64,000 nucleotides of DNA from Paralvinella palmiformis (taxonomy: Eukaryota; Annelida; Polychaeta; Terebellida; Alvinellidae). Positions 12,504 to 24,514 of this stretch are shown in pieces. Within the stretch, counting starts at the first letter, position 1. Each line of letters starts with the position of its first letter. The stretch is taken from positions 1-64,000 of the forward strand of contig JAODUP010001318.1 of the NCBI GenBank assembly GCA_025642065.1, written 5' to 3'. The notes under the pieces were generated by a model, which had not been told where the DNA came from, searched no databases, and worked only from the letters and a program-made list of their open reading frames with translations. The translations under genes were made by a program, and so were the position numbers.

Positions 12504-13522
12504 AGACATTCCCGAAAGGAAATGAAAGCTACTGTAAACATTTGATATGATCTTGCCTTTTAAAAATAAACTTAATAAAGGATATTTAAAAAATAAGCAT
12601 AACAATTTGAAGTAGACACGCCCCTATTTGACATGACCCATTTAGTAGGTCCAAGCAGGATCTATCTAAATCTATATTTGTTTCAGAAAAAATCTGATTA
12701 AATTTTATTGAACAATATCAACCTATTAATCACAAAATTGGTATGTAAGATATACATAAGATTGCAGTTACATGTACTCGAGCCACTGAAGATGTTATGG
12801 GCGGGAAGTATATTTGACTTTATTATTGTTAATAATATAATTGGACTTCTAAAATTACATTACTATAATCAGATAATTCTCCCTAACTACAATAATTATA
12901 AGTAGCTGAGTATTTACATGATCACCTGCATCCATATTTATTTTTAAACGTAAGCAATTTGTACTTATTGATATATATATGGACTTCTATTTATAATTTA
13001 AATGTTATGAAATTAATTATTAAATACCTCAACTAGTGGTAGAAACATTCATTTTGTTATTTTTTCTATTGACAGAAGTAAAAGATGGGTTATTAATTGT
13101 TGTCGTTCAGATATATGACGATGAAAGATTTAAATTACCTGAATATTAATTGTAGAATATGTATGATATGCATTTCACTGAAACGGAATTCATGAACCAG
13201 ACAACTTATCTAGAATGCTATTCCAACTATTTTTATGTACCAAATCCACCGCATGCATCCACTGAAATCAAAGAGGAAGGTATTAACAGATAGGAGACCT
13301 ATACCGGAGACATGGCCAGCTGTGATGGTAATTAATATTTATAAATATTAATGGTGAAAATTGGTATTATAAAATTAATTAAATAAGAAACAGGGCATCA
13401 AACCCATGACATTTTGTAAGCCATTTCATTTCTTAATACAAAAAAGGATTACCAGCACTTGAATTAGTACTTGAATGTTCAGCTCATGTGCTTTAATTGA
13501 TATACTTCTCTTCATAACTTAA

Positions 13523-13792
13523 ATGCGTATCAAATCAAATTCTTTAACCAACTTGAAAAAAAGGAAAACATGTGTTTACACATTGTGTATGCACTTGGTT
13601 CAAGTCATTATTTTACAAGATATTATTCTCTTTCAGTTCTTGAAGTTTTATGATGATGAAATACCATGTAAACAGGCCAATCTCTTGGTTACAGATTTAC
13701 TGGTGTTATCTGTTACAGTAGTCAATGCATGTGCCTATTACATATCTGGGTATATTCTGTCTAACTTTAAACAGTTCACTGATCTGGACTAA
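13523..13792 (+). pseudogene. Open frame resembling the C-terminal end of a P-type transposase
   Basis: An 89-codon frame whose second half (LKFYDDEIPCKQ..., then NACAYYISGYILSNFKQF) resembles the conserved acidic residue plus Y-x-x-G-Y block near the C-terminus of P-element and THAP9-like transposases. The first half looks non-coding. Identification rests on this short motif and on its position inside the inverted-repeat pair, so it is tentative. Confidence 0.3.
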
Positions 13793-14655
13793 ATGTCATA
13801 TTTTTGTAGTAGTGGTTGTTTAGAGCTGGAAGCAATTTGGGTTATTCTATCCATTTAATAACAATTAAATGATTGATTGTAACTATAGATGAACCCGTGG
13901 CACAAGATATGTGATGCCGCTTGTTGTATGAAAGTACTAATTTCTCTAACAGGTTAACGCAAACATAAACATTGTTAATATTCCATGTATATTCTGTGTT
14001 CTAAGCTGGGCAGGTCTATATTGCATGGTCTATATTATTGAGGTGTAGACTTTAAATGAACTTACAATTTTTTAAGTTAATAGATGATAAACAGACATGA
14101 TGAATATATTGTGAATTGTGTTATGGTTGCGTTATAATAGCTGTATATATCATTATATGTATATATCCAAATAAATAAAAAATTATGGACTATGATAAAT
14201 TGACATGATGAAAGTATGTTTGTATGCATTTACCTCATATATACCTAATTGATTTTAATTAAACAAAATTGTGGAAATTACGCCTTCCACACACAAAGCT
14301 GTGAAATAGCCTAAACCACGTTCAATTATTTTCTGATCAGCTGTCAAGTGATCACAAATTGTAGGCTATGAATCAATTAAGTGACTGGACTGTGAAATCA
14401 TTTAATTATTTATTTACAGTTTCAGAGTTTCGTTTCCTTCGATATCATGTATGCACAATTAAAGTGTTAATTAATAAAAGAGTATGTGATCATGTAACGT
14501 ATAGTACTAGTATTGGCAATTCATTTCAACCATGTGCACACATGTACACAATCACATGTGGACAACCAAAGCTTTTGTTTATCTGAGAAATACCTCCGGT
14601 CGCTGGAGGCGCCACTGGTTCAAAATTCAACATGGCGCGGCAAGAGTAACACCTC

Positions 14656-16842
14656 TCTACATTTAAGCTATCTGATAGTACTAATATTATTATTATATGA
14701 TCACTATAAGGGAATTAGCAATGGATTTTAAACGAGACGTAGCCCGGGAGTGTGAAAACGTGGAACGCCATTTGTAAAACTAATCTGCGATCATGTCTAA
14801 TACACCTGCACAAAAAGAGAAGTAAAGCATTTTACAAGAAGCAATGGACAAAAACAAAGCGTCTTTATTAGCAATTATCTAAAATTTATAAATATTCAAG
14901 AATAGGTGTTATCTATCCGAAAAAGTACCAGAAACATTACTTTTAGAGGTAGATCTGAAATTGCCACCGGAATCTAGACAACAATTAAAAATTCAGTGAA
15001 TGAATGTTCCGAGATTGCTCAAAGATTTAAGGTTCACTTAAAGAAAGGCTATGCAAAAATAAAGCTACTAACAAAATATGACAGAAATATTTCCACACTT
15101 GTAAAACAACAGTTAATATTTATACAAGGTTTTTGAAATCATCACGGCAAATGTGGTGGCACCAACAGAAATGTCGAAATTGCACCCAAAAAATTAAAAT
15201 AGATAAGGTTTCACATAAATAAAACCGCTATACGTTTTTGAGTTTACATCTTGAATAGCTTAGTACTGTCGATTTGTCAGAGTAGTGTTTAAAAATGACA
15301 CTACCAAATAAGCACATGTCAATGTAGAGCAATGATATTAGTTGGAATTTTAAAGGCTAGTTTCATACCTTATACACCAGATTGGTTACCAGCTTAAAAG
15401 TAACAGTTTTATTCTGTAAATTTGTTCTCATATTCAAAACTAAACTAATTTAGAACGAGAGACAAAAAATCACTTCTATGTTATAACACGGACAATAAAT
15501 TCTTCGAATGTGCTTAAAAATATCGAAATGATAAAATACAATTAAGTCGAGTGTAATAAAACTAGACGAGGTAATAAAACTAGACGAGGTGCTCTCTCTT
15601 TTGGTAACAAATTAGCTCAGTTCGCCCCAAACAAACCTTTATACAACTTTCAGATGAATATTAACATTAGGTATAATTAATATAATATATAAGCCTTGTA
15701 GCGATTTATTTTGATTATTATAAATACATAACTACTATATGATATGATTTATCTACTTAATCGTGGTAATGATTTATTGCATTGATGATAATTGCAGTTT
15801 GTTCTTACTGAAGGATTAAGTGTTCACTCAAAACGTGTAAAATAAATAGTCGAAACGTGTTCTTTAAAGGTTATTTGTAACTAGCCTTATGTGTGTGCGC
15901 GCCCGCGTGCGTGTTTGAGTTTAAGCATGTATTCGTTTGTTAGAGTACGCTTGACCGTTCATGTCTTGACTTGTGTGCCTCTATGTTAGTGTATCAACAG
16001 GCTGTCTACTTCTCTGTCTGTATATACACATATATGTATGTACCTACATTCACATATGTTTGCGTATTATCAAAAGTGTTAAAAGAGCACCTACGTCAAT
16101 TAGCAGGTTCCGACCACAAAAATAAAGCTTTTCGTTATGTACACAAAAAGACAATAGAGAACAACAAAAGAACAAATCAATCAAAAAGATAATATTGATC
16201 ACCCCAAGTTACACAACACCAACGCTGAGCGGAAGTTTTTATATCTACACCTACTTCCACATTTCCATTTACAGAAACGAATAAATTGTCCATCTTTATT
16301 GAACGGTTTAATTTTTACTTAATCACCAATCTACATTTCCACTCTGTCTATATTTGCTTATCTGAAATACATAATTGTAAATGCTCAGTTTGTGTTCGAG
16401 TAACTCAATAAAATGTCTGACTGCTGCCATCATTTTGATAATGGAGAAAGAGACGAAGATTATGTGTCATTACTGGCGATCATGTGCTAGATTTACTAGT
16501 ATTTAATACATAAGTGTCTTTGTGTATTATTATTTAAAACAAATTATATTATATTTTATTGCGAGTCAAATCTAAGAAAATGGAATAGGTTTTGATGTAG
16601 ATTATCGCACACATTCATTTAATGTGCCAGCCATTACAGATTACAGTAACAGTAAGTATGTATCATATTACTACCGTCTTTGTCTCTCTTTGAGAAGCTA
16701 TTTTGAAGCATACAATTGTATGTAATCAACATTCTGAAGCGATCTAAAAATGCGCCAATTTTAACATTTGACAATATAATAAAATACTGATTAATAACTA
16801 AAATAAACTATAAGAACTGCTAATCAGTAGTAGCCATTTTTG

Positions 16843-16901
<59 letters not shown>

Positions 16902-17518
16902 CAAACATAAAAATGATCTTTAACGTGTACACGACATGTTGATATCTTAAACTGTAAAATAAATTAGCAAAATGCGCTTCGCCATACAACCGTAACCGTG
17001 AAATTGTTAATAGTCAGTTAGTTGTTACAATTTATAACTTGACATTTGGCTGTATGTTATTAATATGCAATCATTATAAATGTCCGACAAATATGCAGCG
17101 ACCTATTGACGAACGATGTTTTAGATTTGTTTATCCACGTGATAAGTTCAAACAAGTGCCACTTAAATTACAGTGAGACTGATGAATGAAAACTTAAAAG
17201 CGATTGATAAACATATCAGACTAACAGATAAAAGATAAGATGACCAAATCAAATATATACAAGGAAACATTTGTCTGAAAGTTATGGTTTAAATGTTTGC
17301 CATTTTTTAATGACTTATCGGTAATATGTTAGATATGGCTACCGAACAGTTGACATGGAAATGTATAAAAAGAAACCATTACTTAGTAAATATTAACACC
17401 AATGTATGTTCTTATTGATATTTATTATTATACTTACTGCAGGTATTCTTAGCCAAGACAGCAAGAAACTATTCTCAGAACGAAATGACAGTCGTATTAT
17501 TAATGATGATAATAATTA
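14656..17518. other. No gene seen; (TA)n at 16,843-16,899
   Basis: AT-rich DNA with one perfect 56-bp TA tract. A short direct duplication (GTAATAAAACTAGACGAG) occurs at 15,552-15,585. No convincing frame was found. Confidence 0.55.
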
Positions 17519-17621
17519 TGATGATGATGATGATGATGATGATGATACTACTGCTACTACCATTACTACTACTATTCCTTCTACTACTATTACTTCTACT
17601 ACTAACTACTACTACTACTAC

Positions 17622-17663
<42 letters not shown>
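17519..17663. repeat. Compound trinucleotide microsatellite (GAT)n, (ACT)n, (AAT)n
   Basis: Three consecutive trinucleotide tracts directly upstream of the first exon of the gene at 17,716. All open frames across it are low-complexity artefacts. Confidence 0.95.
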
Positions 17664-17666
<3 letters not shown>

Positions 17667-17715
17667 TAACAATCATTATAATAAACTACCCTTATGTTGA
17701 TGAATCATTCGCATT

Positions 17716-17761
17716 ATGAAGAACCCGGATTTCCCAATTCTCACGGTATTTATTACTTTGG
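17716..17761 (+). CDS. Exon 1: start codon and first half of the signal peptide
   Basis: ATG followed by 15 codons and one base, ending before GTGAGT. The hydrophobic stretch FPILTVFITLG continues in the next exon as AMLMSARG. Confidence 0.5.
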
Positions 17762-20700
17762 GTGAGTAACCGTGAATTTTATAAATTGTATTCTTCACTA
17801 AATTTCAAAAGTCAATAATTTCCATAACCCAATAATGTGTATTTATATTATTTATTAGGAGCAATGTTAATGTCTGCCCGCGGCTTTCAGTATACCGATT
17901 TTCTGTCCGATTGGATCCTGATGGAGTCGCAAATTTCAACAAATGTTGTGAATGTTGAACACCATCTTAAAGAAGTTCCTATCAAGGTGACTGAACGCAT
18001 TAATTCTATTTATTTTGATTAAATATTCTAAATCGAATTGGCTATGTTATCGGAACTGTTTTCATTCTATTTATTCGTGTACATTTCGTGTACATCCGTG
18101 TACATATGTTTTCCCCAATTAACGGTGTGTAACCGAACATATGAACGGAAGTAATAAAGGTTCCTGCTATTTTATATCGTTTATTTTATTACTGACCAGG
18201 TAAAGGTGATGATCAAACCCGAGGAAGGACTTGATAAAGATTGGGTATTTGAAGCAGGTAGCTCTCAACAGGCCGATGACGATTTACCATGGCTTTATTG
18301 TGGAATAATTTACAATTACAATGAAACACACGTAGTCCTTAACGCTCCACACGAGAATAATCAATTTAGCTCCGGAAGAGCATTTTGTTTAGGTAAAAAT
18401 AAGATAAAGTTTTACAGATATCAATTAAATTAGTTAGATTATTTTTATTCTTATTGGCCCAGTTAGTTAGAGTGTAAGACTCGTAACTAAAAGATCGCGG
18501 GTTCGAAGCTCCGGAGCTGCAATGCTGGCATGTGGCGACTGGTTCACTCATCCATAAAACGAGAACATGACAGGAAGTGATGGGTATGTGTTTGAGTACC
18601 GTTTAGCGACTATAATGGCAGCATGCGTTATATGCTCCCTTGGTGGTTAAGATGTGTGATGGATTGGAACAGGTCTCAGTCAGGGATAATAATATTGTAA
18701 AGAGCCTTAAAGCAGTTACCTAGTTGAATAGGGCGCTCAATAAATGTAACATTTTATAGTCACATATTGTTACCAGCCTAAAGTCAAGAGATGAGTGAGT
18801 GATTGAGTGCATGGGTGGTTGAGTGCATGGGTGGTTGAGTGCATGGGTGATTGATTGATTAATTGATTAATTGATTGATTGAGTGATTGAGTGAGTGGGT
18901 AGGTGATTGAGTGAGTGAGTGAGTGAGTGAGTGAGTGAGTGAGTGAGTGAGTGAGTGAGTGAGTGAGTGAGTGAGTGAGTGGTGAGTGTGTGTAGTGGTG
19001 GTGAGTGAGTGAGTGAGTGAGTGAGTGGTGAGTGAGTGAGTGGTGTGGTGAGTGAGTGAGTGAGTGAGTGAGTGAGTGAGTGAGTGAGTGAGTGAGTGAG
19101 TGAGTGAGTGAGTGAGTGAGTGAGTGAGTGAGTGAGTGAGTGAGTGAGTGAGTGAGTGAGTGAGTGAGTGAGTGAGTGAGTGAGTGAGTGAGTGAGTGAG
19201 TGAGTGAGTGGGGTGGTGAGTGAGTGAGTGAGTGAGTGAGTGAGTGAGTGAGTGAGTGAGTGAGTGAGTGAGTGAGTGAGTGAGTGAGTGAGTGAGTGAG
19301 TGAGTGAGTGAGTGAGTGAGTGAGTGAGTGAGTGAGTGAGTGAGTGAGTGAGTGAGTGAGTGGTGGTGAGTGGTGGTGAGTGAGTGAGTGAGTGAGTGAG
19401 TGAGTGAGTGAGTGAGTGAGTGAGTGAGTGAGTGACCGAATCAGTTAGCGAGTGAAGATTTTCCTCGTTAAGCATCATTAAGTAAGATATGACTATGATG
19501 CGATGTACTGGAGAAATGAGATGATCAGTTTTGGAGTGCAGCGTTTTACCGACGGCGCCATGATGTTAAACAAGCTTTCCGCTAGCAAACGTATTTAACT
19601 TCGGCTAGCGACACCAAGGATCCGTATAACAATAGGTAAGGCATATGTAGGAGCCAAATAAAGGACGGATGTTTTTACCTAAATTAACTGACAAATCAAT
19701 AACATATCAACATATGATTGTATTAGATCCAGTAATTCAGTGTTAGGAGGAAGATCAAATATGCAGGTTTGTTTGTTAGGAAATACATTTGCGTCTCTAT
19801 TGTTTGTCTATATACTATCTTATTGTAATATAACATTGTAATGTATGTTCATGATTTTTATTATATTGTATTTTATTGTATTGTATTATTCGTATTGTTA
19901 TTAGTTACGTACGTTAATGGATATCGGCAAATTAGTGGCAAAACAAACGTTCCTAATGGAGTAAAAACAATCAATCCGTTCACTTGTCGTAGATTCACAG
20001 TCATGGACATCTGGATCGAACTCAGCTGATGTGGACCAAATCGAGCAAAGAGTGTGGGCCAAAATTATGGCTTGGAAGGCTTCGAGTTTCCCCGTTACAG
20101 ACTTTGACACTGATTGGCAGAGTATTTCTATATTAGGTAAGACTATCTCCCATGATCAGTTAAATGCCAATAAATCACCTATGTATTTTGAAAAACTATC
20201 TTTAACGTTTAGTGTAATTGCTCTGTCAGGTTCTGACGATCGCTTCAGATTAAAACACATATCGTTTTAATACAGAGCCACCTAATTTGATTGAAATAGC
20301 GCACGATGTATGGGGGGAACTCGGTTTGGTTCATTTGCAAGTTCGATGTTTTCTTCCCACATCAAGTACAATGTCATATTCTGAGGGAATAGGTAAGTAG
20401 TAATTATGACCATGGCGTAATTATATTTTAATTTGGATCTATGATAGCTATGACTTATACTTAGTAATGTGTGTTAATAATAGTATTGACAGATCCTTGT
20501 CGTTTGGGCTTTATCGTCCTTTCTGTGATAATCTCTTTTTGATGGTATTGGCTGTTTACAAAAGTTGTTTATTTGTGTTCAGATCACTCGAAATACTTAA
20601 GAGATATACAAATTTGTTAGCCAATAATAATAAGAGAAAATATTATCAATCGTCTGTGATGAGGTATTTGACCCTCCAGCAAATATCACAAGGCATATTA

Positions 20701-23515
20701 TGCTGCGGTTGAGATGTTCCTTTTTCTGTGCGTGGAGACTGTATGTTTCCAGGTTCATGCATTCTAAGAAAAGTTGATCTAGAGCTGTATATTCCGTGCA
20801 CTATTTGCGTCTTTGGAGGGACGCCGTTTAGGTGCTTGGCCTGGTTATCCAGCATTTAAATGACTGTAGCAGACACAGTACGCTCTTAAATCATCTACTC
20901 CTGACTCAGGAATAGAAACACTGCATCGCATCTCGAGCGGTGGCATTGGACACGGCTCGCGCGGTTGGTGTGTTTTATATAACAACTTTAGTTGCATATA
21001 AAATTCACCTTGGTTGTATGTGGGAATACAATTATCTTTCTTAGGTCCAGTTATGTCTAGTTTGTACTATGACATTAGCTCTAATTTGCTTGTCATAAAT
21101 TACATTTAAAAATTACAATAGTTAGAATAGCAGACGTTAGGTCAGGTTTGAAAATGATAACATAGTTTAAACAGTACGGAAGCTATGACGCGCTATTATG
21201 AACTGCTTCAGCGCAGATGTCAGTCTTTTAATAGCAATTAAGCTAACAGTTTTAATAGTAGTCGCTTCATGACGCCTGCCCGTTGTAAAAACTGATCTTT
21301 GAAGACAGCGACAATTGGGTTATATAGTTTATATAGTATTGCTTTGAAGAAAGATACAGCAATTGAAAAATAGCTATAAATAGGGCTGCTTAGATAATTA
21401 AGCTAAACATTCTCATACTGCCGTGATCTGACTTGGGTGTTTTACTCCCAAACTCCAAGGCTGTAGGTGATCTGACTTGGGTGTTCTACTCCCAAACTCC
21501 ACGGCTGTAGGTGATTCGCATTTTGATTTTGCTTGGCGGGCTTAGGGACTGGTAAGACATTACACATGTCTCAGCAAGAAAAGTCACCACTCTGTATTCA
21601 GTCCCCTGAAGAAACGTCCAGAGTTTGAATTCACGGTTCGAGATTCTCTGTGCCTGTGCCTTATTATACACAGCTAAAACACACACACACACACACATAC
21701 ATACACACACTCACATATATATATAAGTGTAAGAAAACGTTATTTTAAGCAATGTCTTCTGGAGCTCTGAATAGGTTCCTGAATTAGATCTCAACCAAAG
21801 CTGCAACACACATTCATTCCTGACACAGTCAGATCTCAGTACACACGGTTAATTACTATTAATATGTGTATTTTGGCATCTTTACAGCTATGGAAAAAAT
21901 GGAAAATTTATTTATTTTCAATTACTCTAATCAAAACTGTTGTTTTGATTACAGTAACAGCGCTTCGTTCTAGACAGAGACTACAAATTTTCGAGATTCT
22001 GGTTTGAAATAAAACACTAGCTAGGGAATTCTGGCATAAATATTGCTGGCAAAGTAAATACTTTAGACACATGCACTTGATAAAAGTTTTACAGCCGAAA
22101 CTAATCGTACTACTATTTCTGCTATTGTCGAAGTTATTAGGATTATAAAATAACAGTTTGAACTGTTATTATGTAAGAATTATAAACATCACGAAAACCT
22201 TATTCAATACCTTTATTATACGTAACATAAAACACACACACACGCACACGCACACACACACACACACGCATATATATATATATATATATATATTATTTAT
22301 TTTTTATTGAGTAGGAGCTGGTAGCTATCCCGGGACAGAAATCACTACCGTTAGATTTGTTGGATTAGTATTTGGATACAATAGAACACATATCAGAATT
22401 TGGAAGCCGAATCAAGGTAAACATATCATTTTATTTATCGGATATAATGACCTTAAAGCTACTGTTTGGTGGCCAAGATTCTTTCTATGTGATTATAATA
22501 ACAATGACCTTTTTACTTTATTAGTAGCTCTATCACTTATACCGTAACCGTTGTACATACATTCGGTATTTTTATGGGTTAGAACTGTCGTACAAGGTTT
22601 GTGTTTACGACAATCACTTTGAGCTGCAAAGAATGTGGCTAATTAATAATATAGCAGAATATCCTAGCACGCTGGGTGCTGGTACACACACAGAGAGTTG
22701 TGACGCTACCTAGAAAATCGAGCAAAACTATACTTAAAAGAACACACGATGACGTCAGTACACAACTCTCTCCGGTGGCATCCGATTACAGCTCGGGTTT
22801 GAATGTCTGTATACGGTGTAATTAAGATATACATGTATTGTAATGTCTTCAACGTTTATTAAAATCACAGTTTAATAAACTTAAAATATAAAAGGAATGG
22901 GTACTCTGGTACTACGTATGGTGGCGTCGTGTTCGCTTACTGTGCTGACAAGATCAGAATATTTGAGCCGGCAGATGAGACAGGAACTACAATTCACATA
23001 CCGGTAAACTGGGGAACACCTGAATACAGTCAGACGTCAAATAACGTGAAAATCTGGAGTACTACCATTACTTCACTCTGTAGGTTACTTCAATTATCAT
23101 AATATAATTTTATCTATTTATATAAATACGCATATGATTTAATCTCCGTATTCAAATAGTTCAACCCGGTTGTTTCTTCCTGATTGTTGCCTAGCCAACA
23201 TCTATCTGTTTTCTATGAATGAATCTGTTCATTTATCTCTAATTTAAACTAAGTATAGCTTTATTCCTAGGTTCTTCCCAAAAGTCTACAATTGGAAGAT
23301 TCCACATACTCAGAAGTTCTAATATCTCTGGTGACGGGTGGCTTAACTGTATAATAACATGTCTGACTAGACCTGATTGTATTGGTATCATTTCGTGTCA
23401 GCCGAATGACCATTGTATCCTGCTGGATATCAATACTGTCAATAATATGATAATCACTGATACATTGGGGACAAAGGTATCAGCGGTAATTCTTAATGAG
23501 TTTCATTGTTCATAA
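17716..23515 (+). CDS. Putative multi-exon gene for a secreted protein: tandem unnamed domain plus C-terminal apple/PAN-like domain
   Basis: Eight candidate exons with GT/AG borders read on the plus strand: 17,716-17,761; 17,859-17,986; 18,200-18,392; 20,026-20,136; 20,276-20,392; 22,315-22,416; 22,895-23,079; 23,271-23,515. The protein starts MKNPDFPILTVFITLGAMLM, a signal-peptide-like sequence. Two to three copies of one domain follow. Shared signatures are F..TDFLSDW / FPVTDFDTDW, then VEHHLKEVPIKV / IEIAHDVWGEL, then GIIYNYNETHVVLNAP / GLVFGYNRTHIRIWKP / GVVFAYCADKIRIFEP. The last exon carries a cysteine-rich block (CIITCLTRPDCIG, SCQPNDHCILL) like an apple/PAN domain. Nearly all introns are phase 1, typical of shuffled extracellular modules. 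Exon 7 does not join exon 6 in frame, so an exon may be missed or the locus may be damaged. The repeated domain is one I cannot name. Confidence 0.55.
17859..17986 (+). CDS. Exon 2: end of signal peptide and start of domain repeat 1
   Basis: Acceptor tttattag, donor AAG/GTGACT, phase 1 in and phase 0 out. It encodes GFQYTDFLSDWILMES and VNVEHHLKEVPIK, the N-terminal half of the repeated domain. Confidence 0.55.
18200..18392 (+). CDS. Exon 3: second half of domain repeat 1
   Basis: Acceptor actgaccag, donor TTTAG/GTAAAA, phase 0 in and phase 1 out. It encodes VKVMIKPEEGLDKDWVFEAG and CGIIYNYNETHVVLNAP, and joins exon 2 seamlessly (EVPIK-VKVMIKP). Confidence 0.6.
18451..18757 (+). mobile_element. 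tRNA-derived SINE, family B, copy 1 (intronic)
   Basis: It starts with a tRNA-like head (AGTTAGAGTGTAAGACTCGT, then B-box GGGTTCGAAGCT). A body shared with the copy at 35.3-35.6 kb follows (GAGCTGCAATGCTGGCATGT, GGCAGCATGCGTT). It ends GGGCGCTCAATAAATGTAAC. This 3' end resembles the tail of the CR1-like LINEs at 9.7 and 24.5 kb. It lies in the intron after exon 3 of the 17.7-kb gene. Confidence 0.85.
18783..19435. repeat. (GAGT)n tetranucleotide satellite, ~650 bp
   Basis: Almost pure GAGT units, with scattered GTGGTGA interruptions and a diverged GATTGATT edge at 18,840-18,890. The long minus-strand frame of THSL repeats is produced by the repeat and is not a gene. It lies in an intron of the 17.7-kb gene. 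Confidence 0.97.
20026..20136 (+). CDS. Exon 4: start of domain repeat 2
   Basis: Acceptor cgaactcag, donor TTAG/GTAAGA, phase 1 in and out. It encodes QIEQRVWAKIMAWKASSFPV and TDFDTDWQSISIL, matching TDFLSDWILMES of repeat 1. Confidence 0.55.
   Translation: MMWTKSSKECGPKLWLGRLRVSPLQTLTLIGRVFLY
20276..20392 (+). CDS. Exon 5: middle of domain repeat 2
   Basis: Acceptor tttaatacag, donor ATAG/GTAAGT, phase 1 in and out. It encodes PPNLIEIAHDVWGELGLVHL, the counterpart of VNVEHHLKEVPIKV in repeat 1. Confidence 0.6.
20655..21715 (-). repeat. Unnamed interspersed repeat R1, most complete copy (~1.06 kb)
   Basis: On the minus strand it starts next to a GT-rich tract with GTTTTAGCTGTGTA, near 21,670-21,715, and ends in GCTGGAGGGTCAAATACCTC near 20,655. 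The inner ~490 bp (20,870-21,360) matches 62,146-62,636 on the plus strand at high identity. Its two ends match 43,880-44,022 and 47,327-47,402, where a LINE separates them. A ~60-bp segment with GGAGTTTGGGAGTA and ACACCCAAGTCAGATCAC is tandemly doubled at 21,425-21,510. No coding frame, tRNA head or terminal inverted repeat is evident, so its class is unknown. It lies in an intron of the 17.7-kb gene. Confidence 0.8.
22231..22293. repeat. (CA)n(TA)n microsatellite
   Basis: Compound dinucleotide tract 22 bp upstream of exon 6 of the 17.7-kb gene. It may crowd the polypyrimidine region of that acceptor. Confidence 0.95.
22315..22416 (+). CDS. Exon 6: last block of domain repeat 2
   Basis: Acceptor attgagtag, donor CAAG/GTAAAC, phase 1 in and out. 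It encodes FVGLVFGYNRTHIRIWKPN, homologous to GIIYNYNETHVVLNAP of exon 3. Confidence 0.55.
22895..23079 (+). CDS. Exon 7: further domain copy, out of phase with exon 6
   Basis: The only good frame encodes NGYSGTTYGGVVFAYCADKI and ends TSNNVKIWSTTITSL before donor GTAGGT. The nearest acceptor (aaaag/gaatgg) gives phase 2, while exon 6 leaves phase 1. A missed exon, alternative splicing or a 1-bp damage event is needed to connect them. Its exit phase (1) does fit exon 8. Confidence 0.45.
23271..23515 (+). CDS. Exon 8: apple/PAN-like domain and stop
   Basis: Acceptor ttattcctag, phase 1 in. It encodes GRFHILRSSNISGDGWLNCI, then CLTRPDCIGIISCQPNDHCI with paired cysteines like an apple domain. 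Read through, it stops at TAA 23,513-23,515. A donor at 23,477 (AAG/GTATCA) would instead splice to 23,576 and stop three codons later. Confidence 0.5.
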
Positions 23516-24478
23516 AAATCCGCCATGTCCTTAGTGGCATAGCGAATCATGAACCTATGGTCATATAATATTTAGGAACTATGGTGACTGGAACACGTTG
23601 GCTTAGAAGTGCTTCTTGTACGTATAGGATATGTGTTGGTAACCAGAATCCGCTCTACAGACTCATGTTATTTAAATAGGCAAGATGGTATTTGCTTCCG
23701 GTTTGAGGATATTTATGTTTATATGTCAATTGGGAATACTTTTGGGTTTTCTGACATATTACGTCATTTTGTAAAACTGAACCAGTGAAAATCATTATTG
23801 TAAAGTACAAATCGTTTAATTATGGACAATAAAACAGTCTTTACATGATGGGGAACACCTTCTCATAAGTGACGTCAACCTCGGTAGAAGTCGTCTATTT
23901 TCATGAATATGCAAACCTAGGCGCTTATGAAAACATAACCACATATTTAATTTGATGGCATGGCGGCAAATTTGATATTTGAAAGCGTAGATTCTCGCAT
24001 TTATAATTGTATTGATCATATATCAGGAAAATACATTTTGATATGAATAATTAATCAGATTTGGTGGATGTATGTTTTGAATTACAGAGTAAAATGAGCG
24101 TCAGGAAAATAATAAAGATTTCTTGGAAGGTTTAGGTAACCGATTCAACTAACAAGCCATCTCAAAATAAAAACACCTGCTCTATGGATAGAAATGATTA
24201 AGAATAAATTATATGTTGCGAATAGTTTATTTTAGACGATCTGTTATATTGGTGTTAATCAATATTTGATAAATATTTTGTTGTCTCTATTATTACAATT
24301 TTTAATATGATGTTATATACACTGTAAAATATTAATCCAGATTTTCTACCCCTGATCACCAGTTAAAATACTTTTGATGTTCAACAGCTAAAATAGTGAC
24401 AACCAACGTTGGTTTAAAATAGAGAAATAATAAAATATTATAGTTTCTATGATAATTTGCTAAACCGAGAAGAATTGG
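23516..24478. other. No further gene seen
   Basis: AT-rich DNA. An open stretch at 23,576-23,680 could be an alternative last exon of the preceding gene but shows no domain. Confidence 0.5.

Positions 24479-24514
<36 letters not shown>

Larger units (their letters stand above)
12320..14655 (+). mobile_element. Candidate decayed P-element/THAP-type DNA transposon bounded by inverted repeats
   Basis: The sequence at about 12,325-12,405 recurs in reverse complement at about 14,583-14,655. Both read GTGTTACT, then CGCCAT.TTGAATT, GCGCC and AGCGAC.GGAGGTA in the same order. Between them lie a THAP-like N-terminus (12,432-12,503) and, 1.1 kb downstream on the same strand, a frame ending in NACAYYISGYILSNF, which resembles the C-terminal YxxGY block of P-element-type transposases. 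P-type transposases are known to carry an N-terminal THAP zinc finger. I see no clear 8-bp target duplication, and the middle is too decayed to read. The identification is inference. Confidence 0.4.

Noticed and set aside
12314..12541. 75-codon minus-strand frame
   Set aside because: Antisense to the THAP-like start, which matches a known motif on the plus strand.
17475..17700. Poly-Leu, poly-Asn and poly-Asp frames
   Set aside because: Translations of the trinucleotide microsatellite upstream of the 17.7-kb gene.
18867..19478. 203-codon minus-strand frame of THSL repeats
   Set aside because: Produced entirely by the (GAGT)n satellite.
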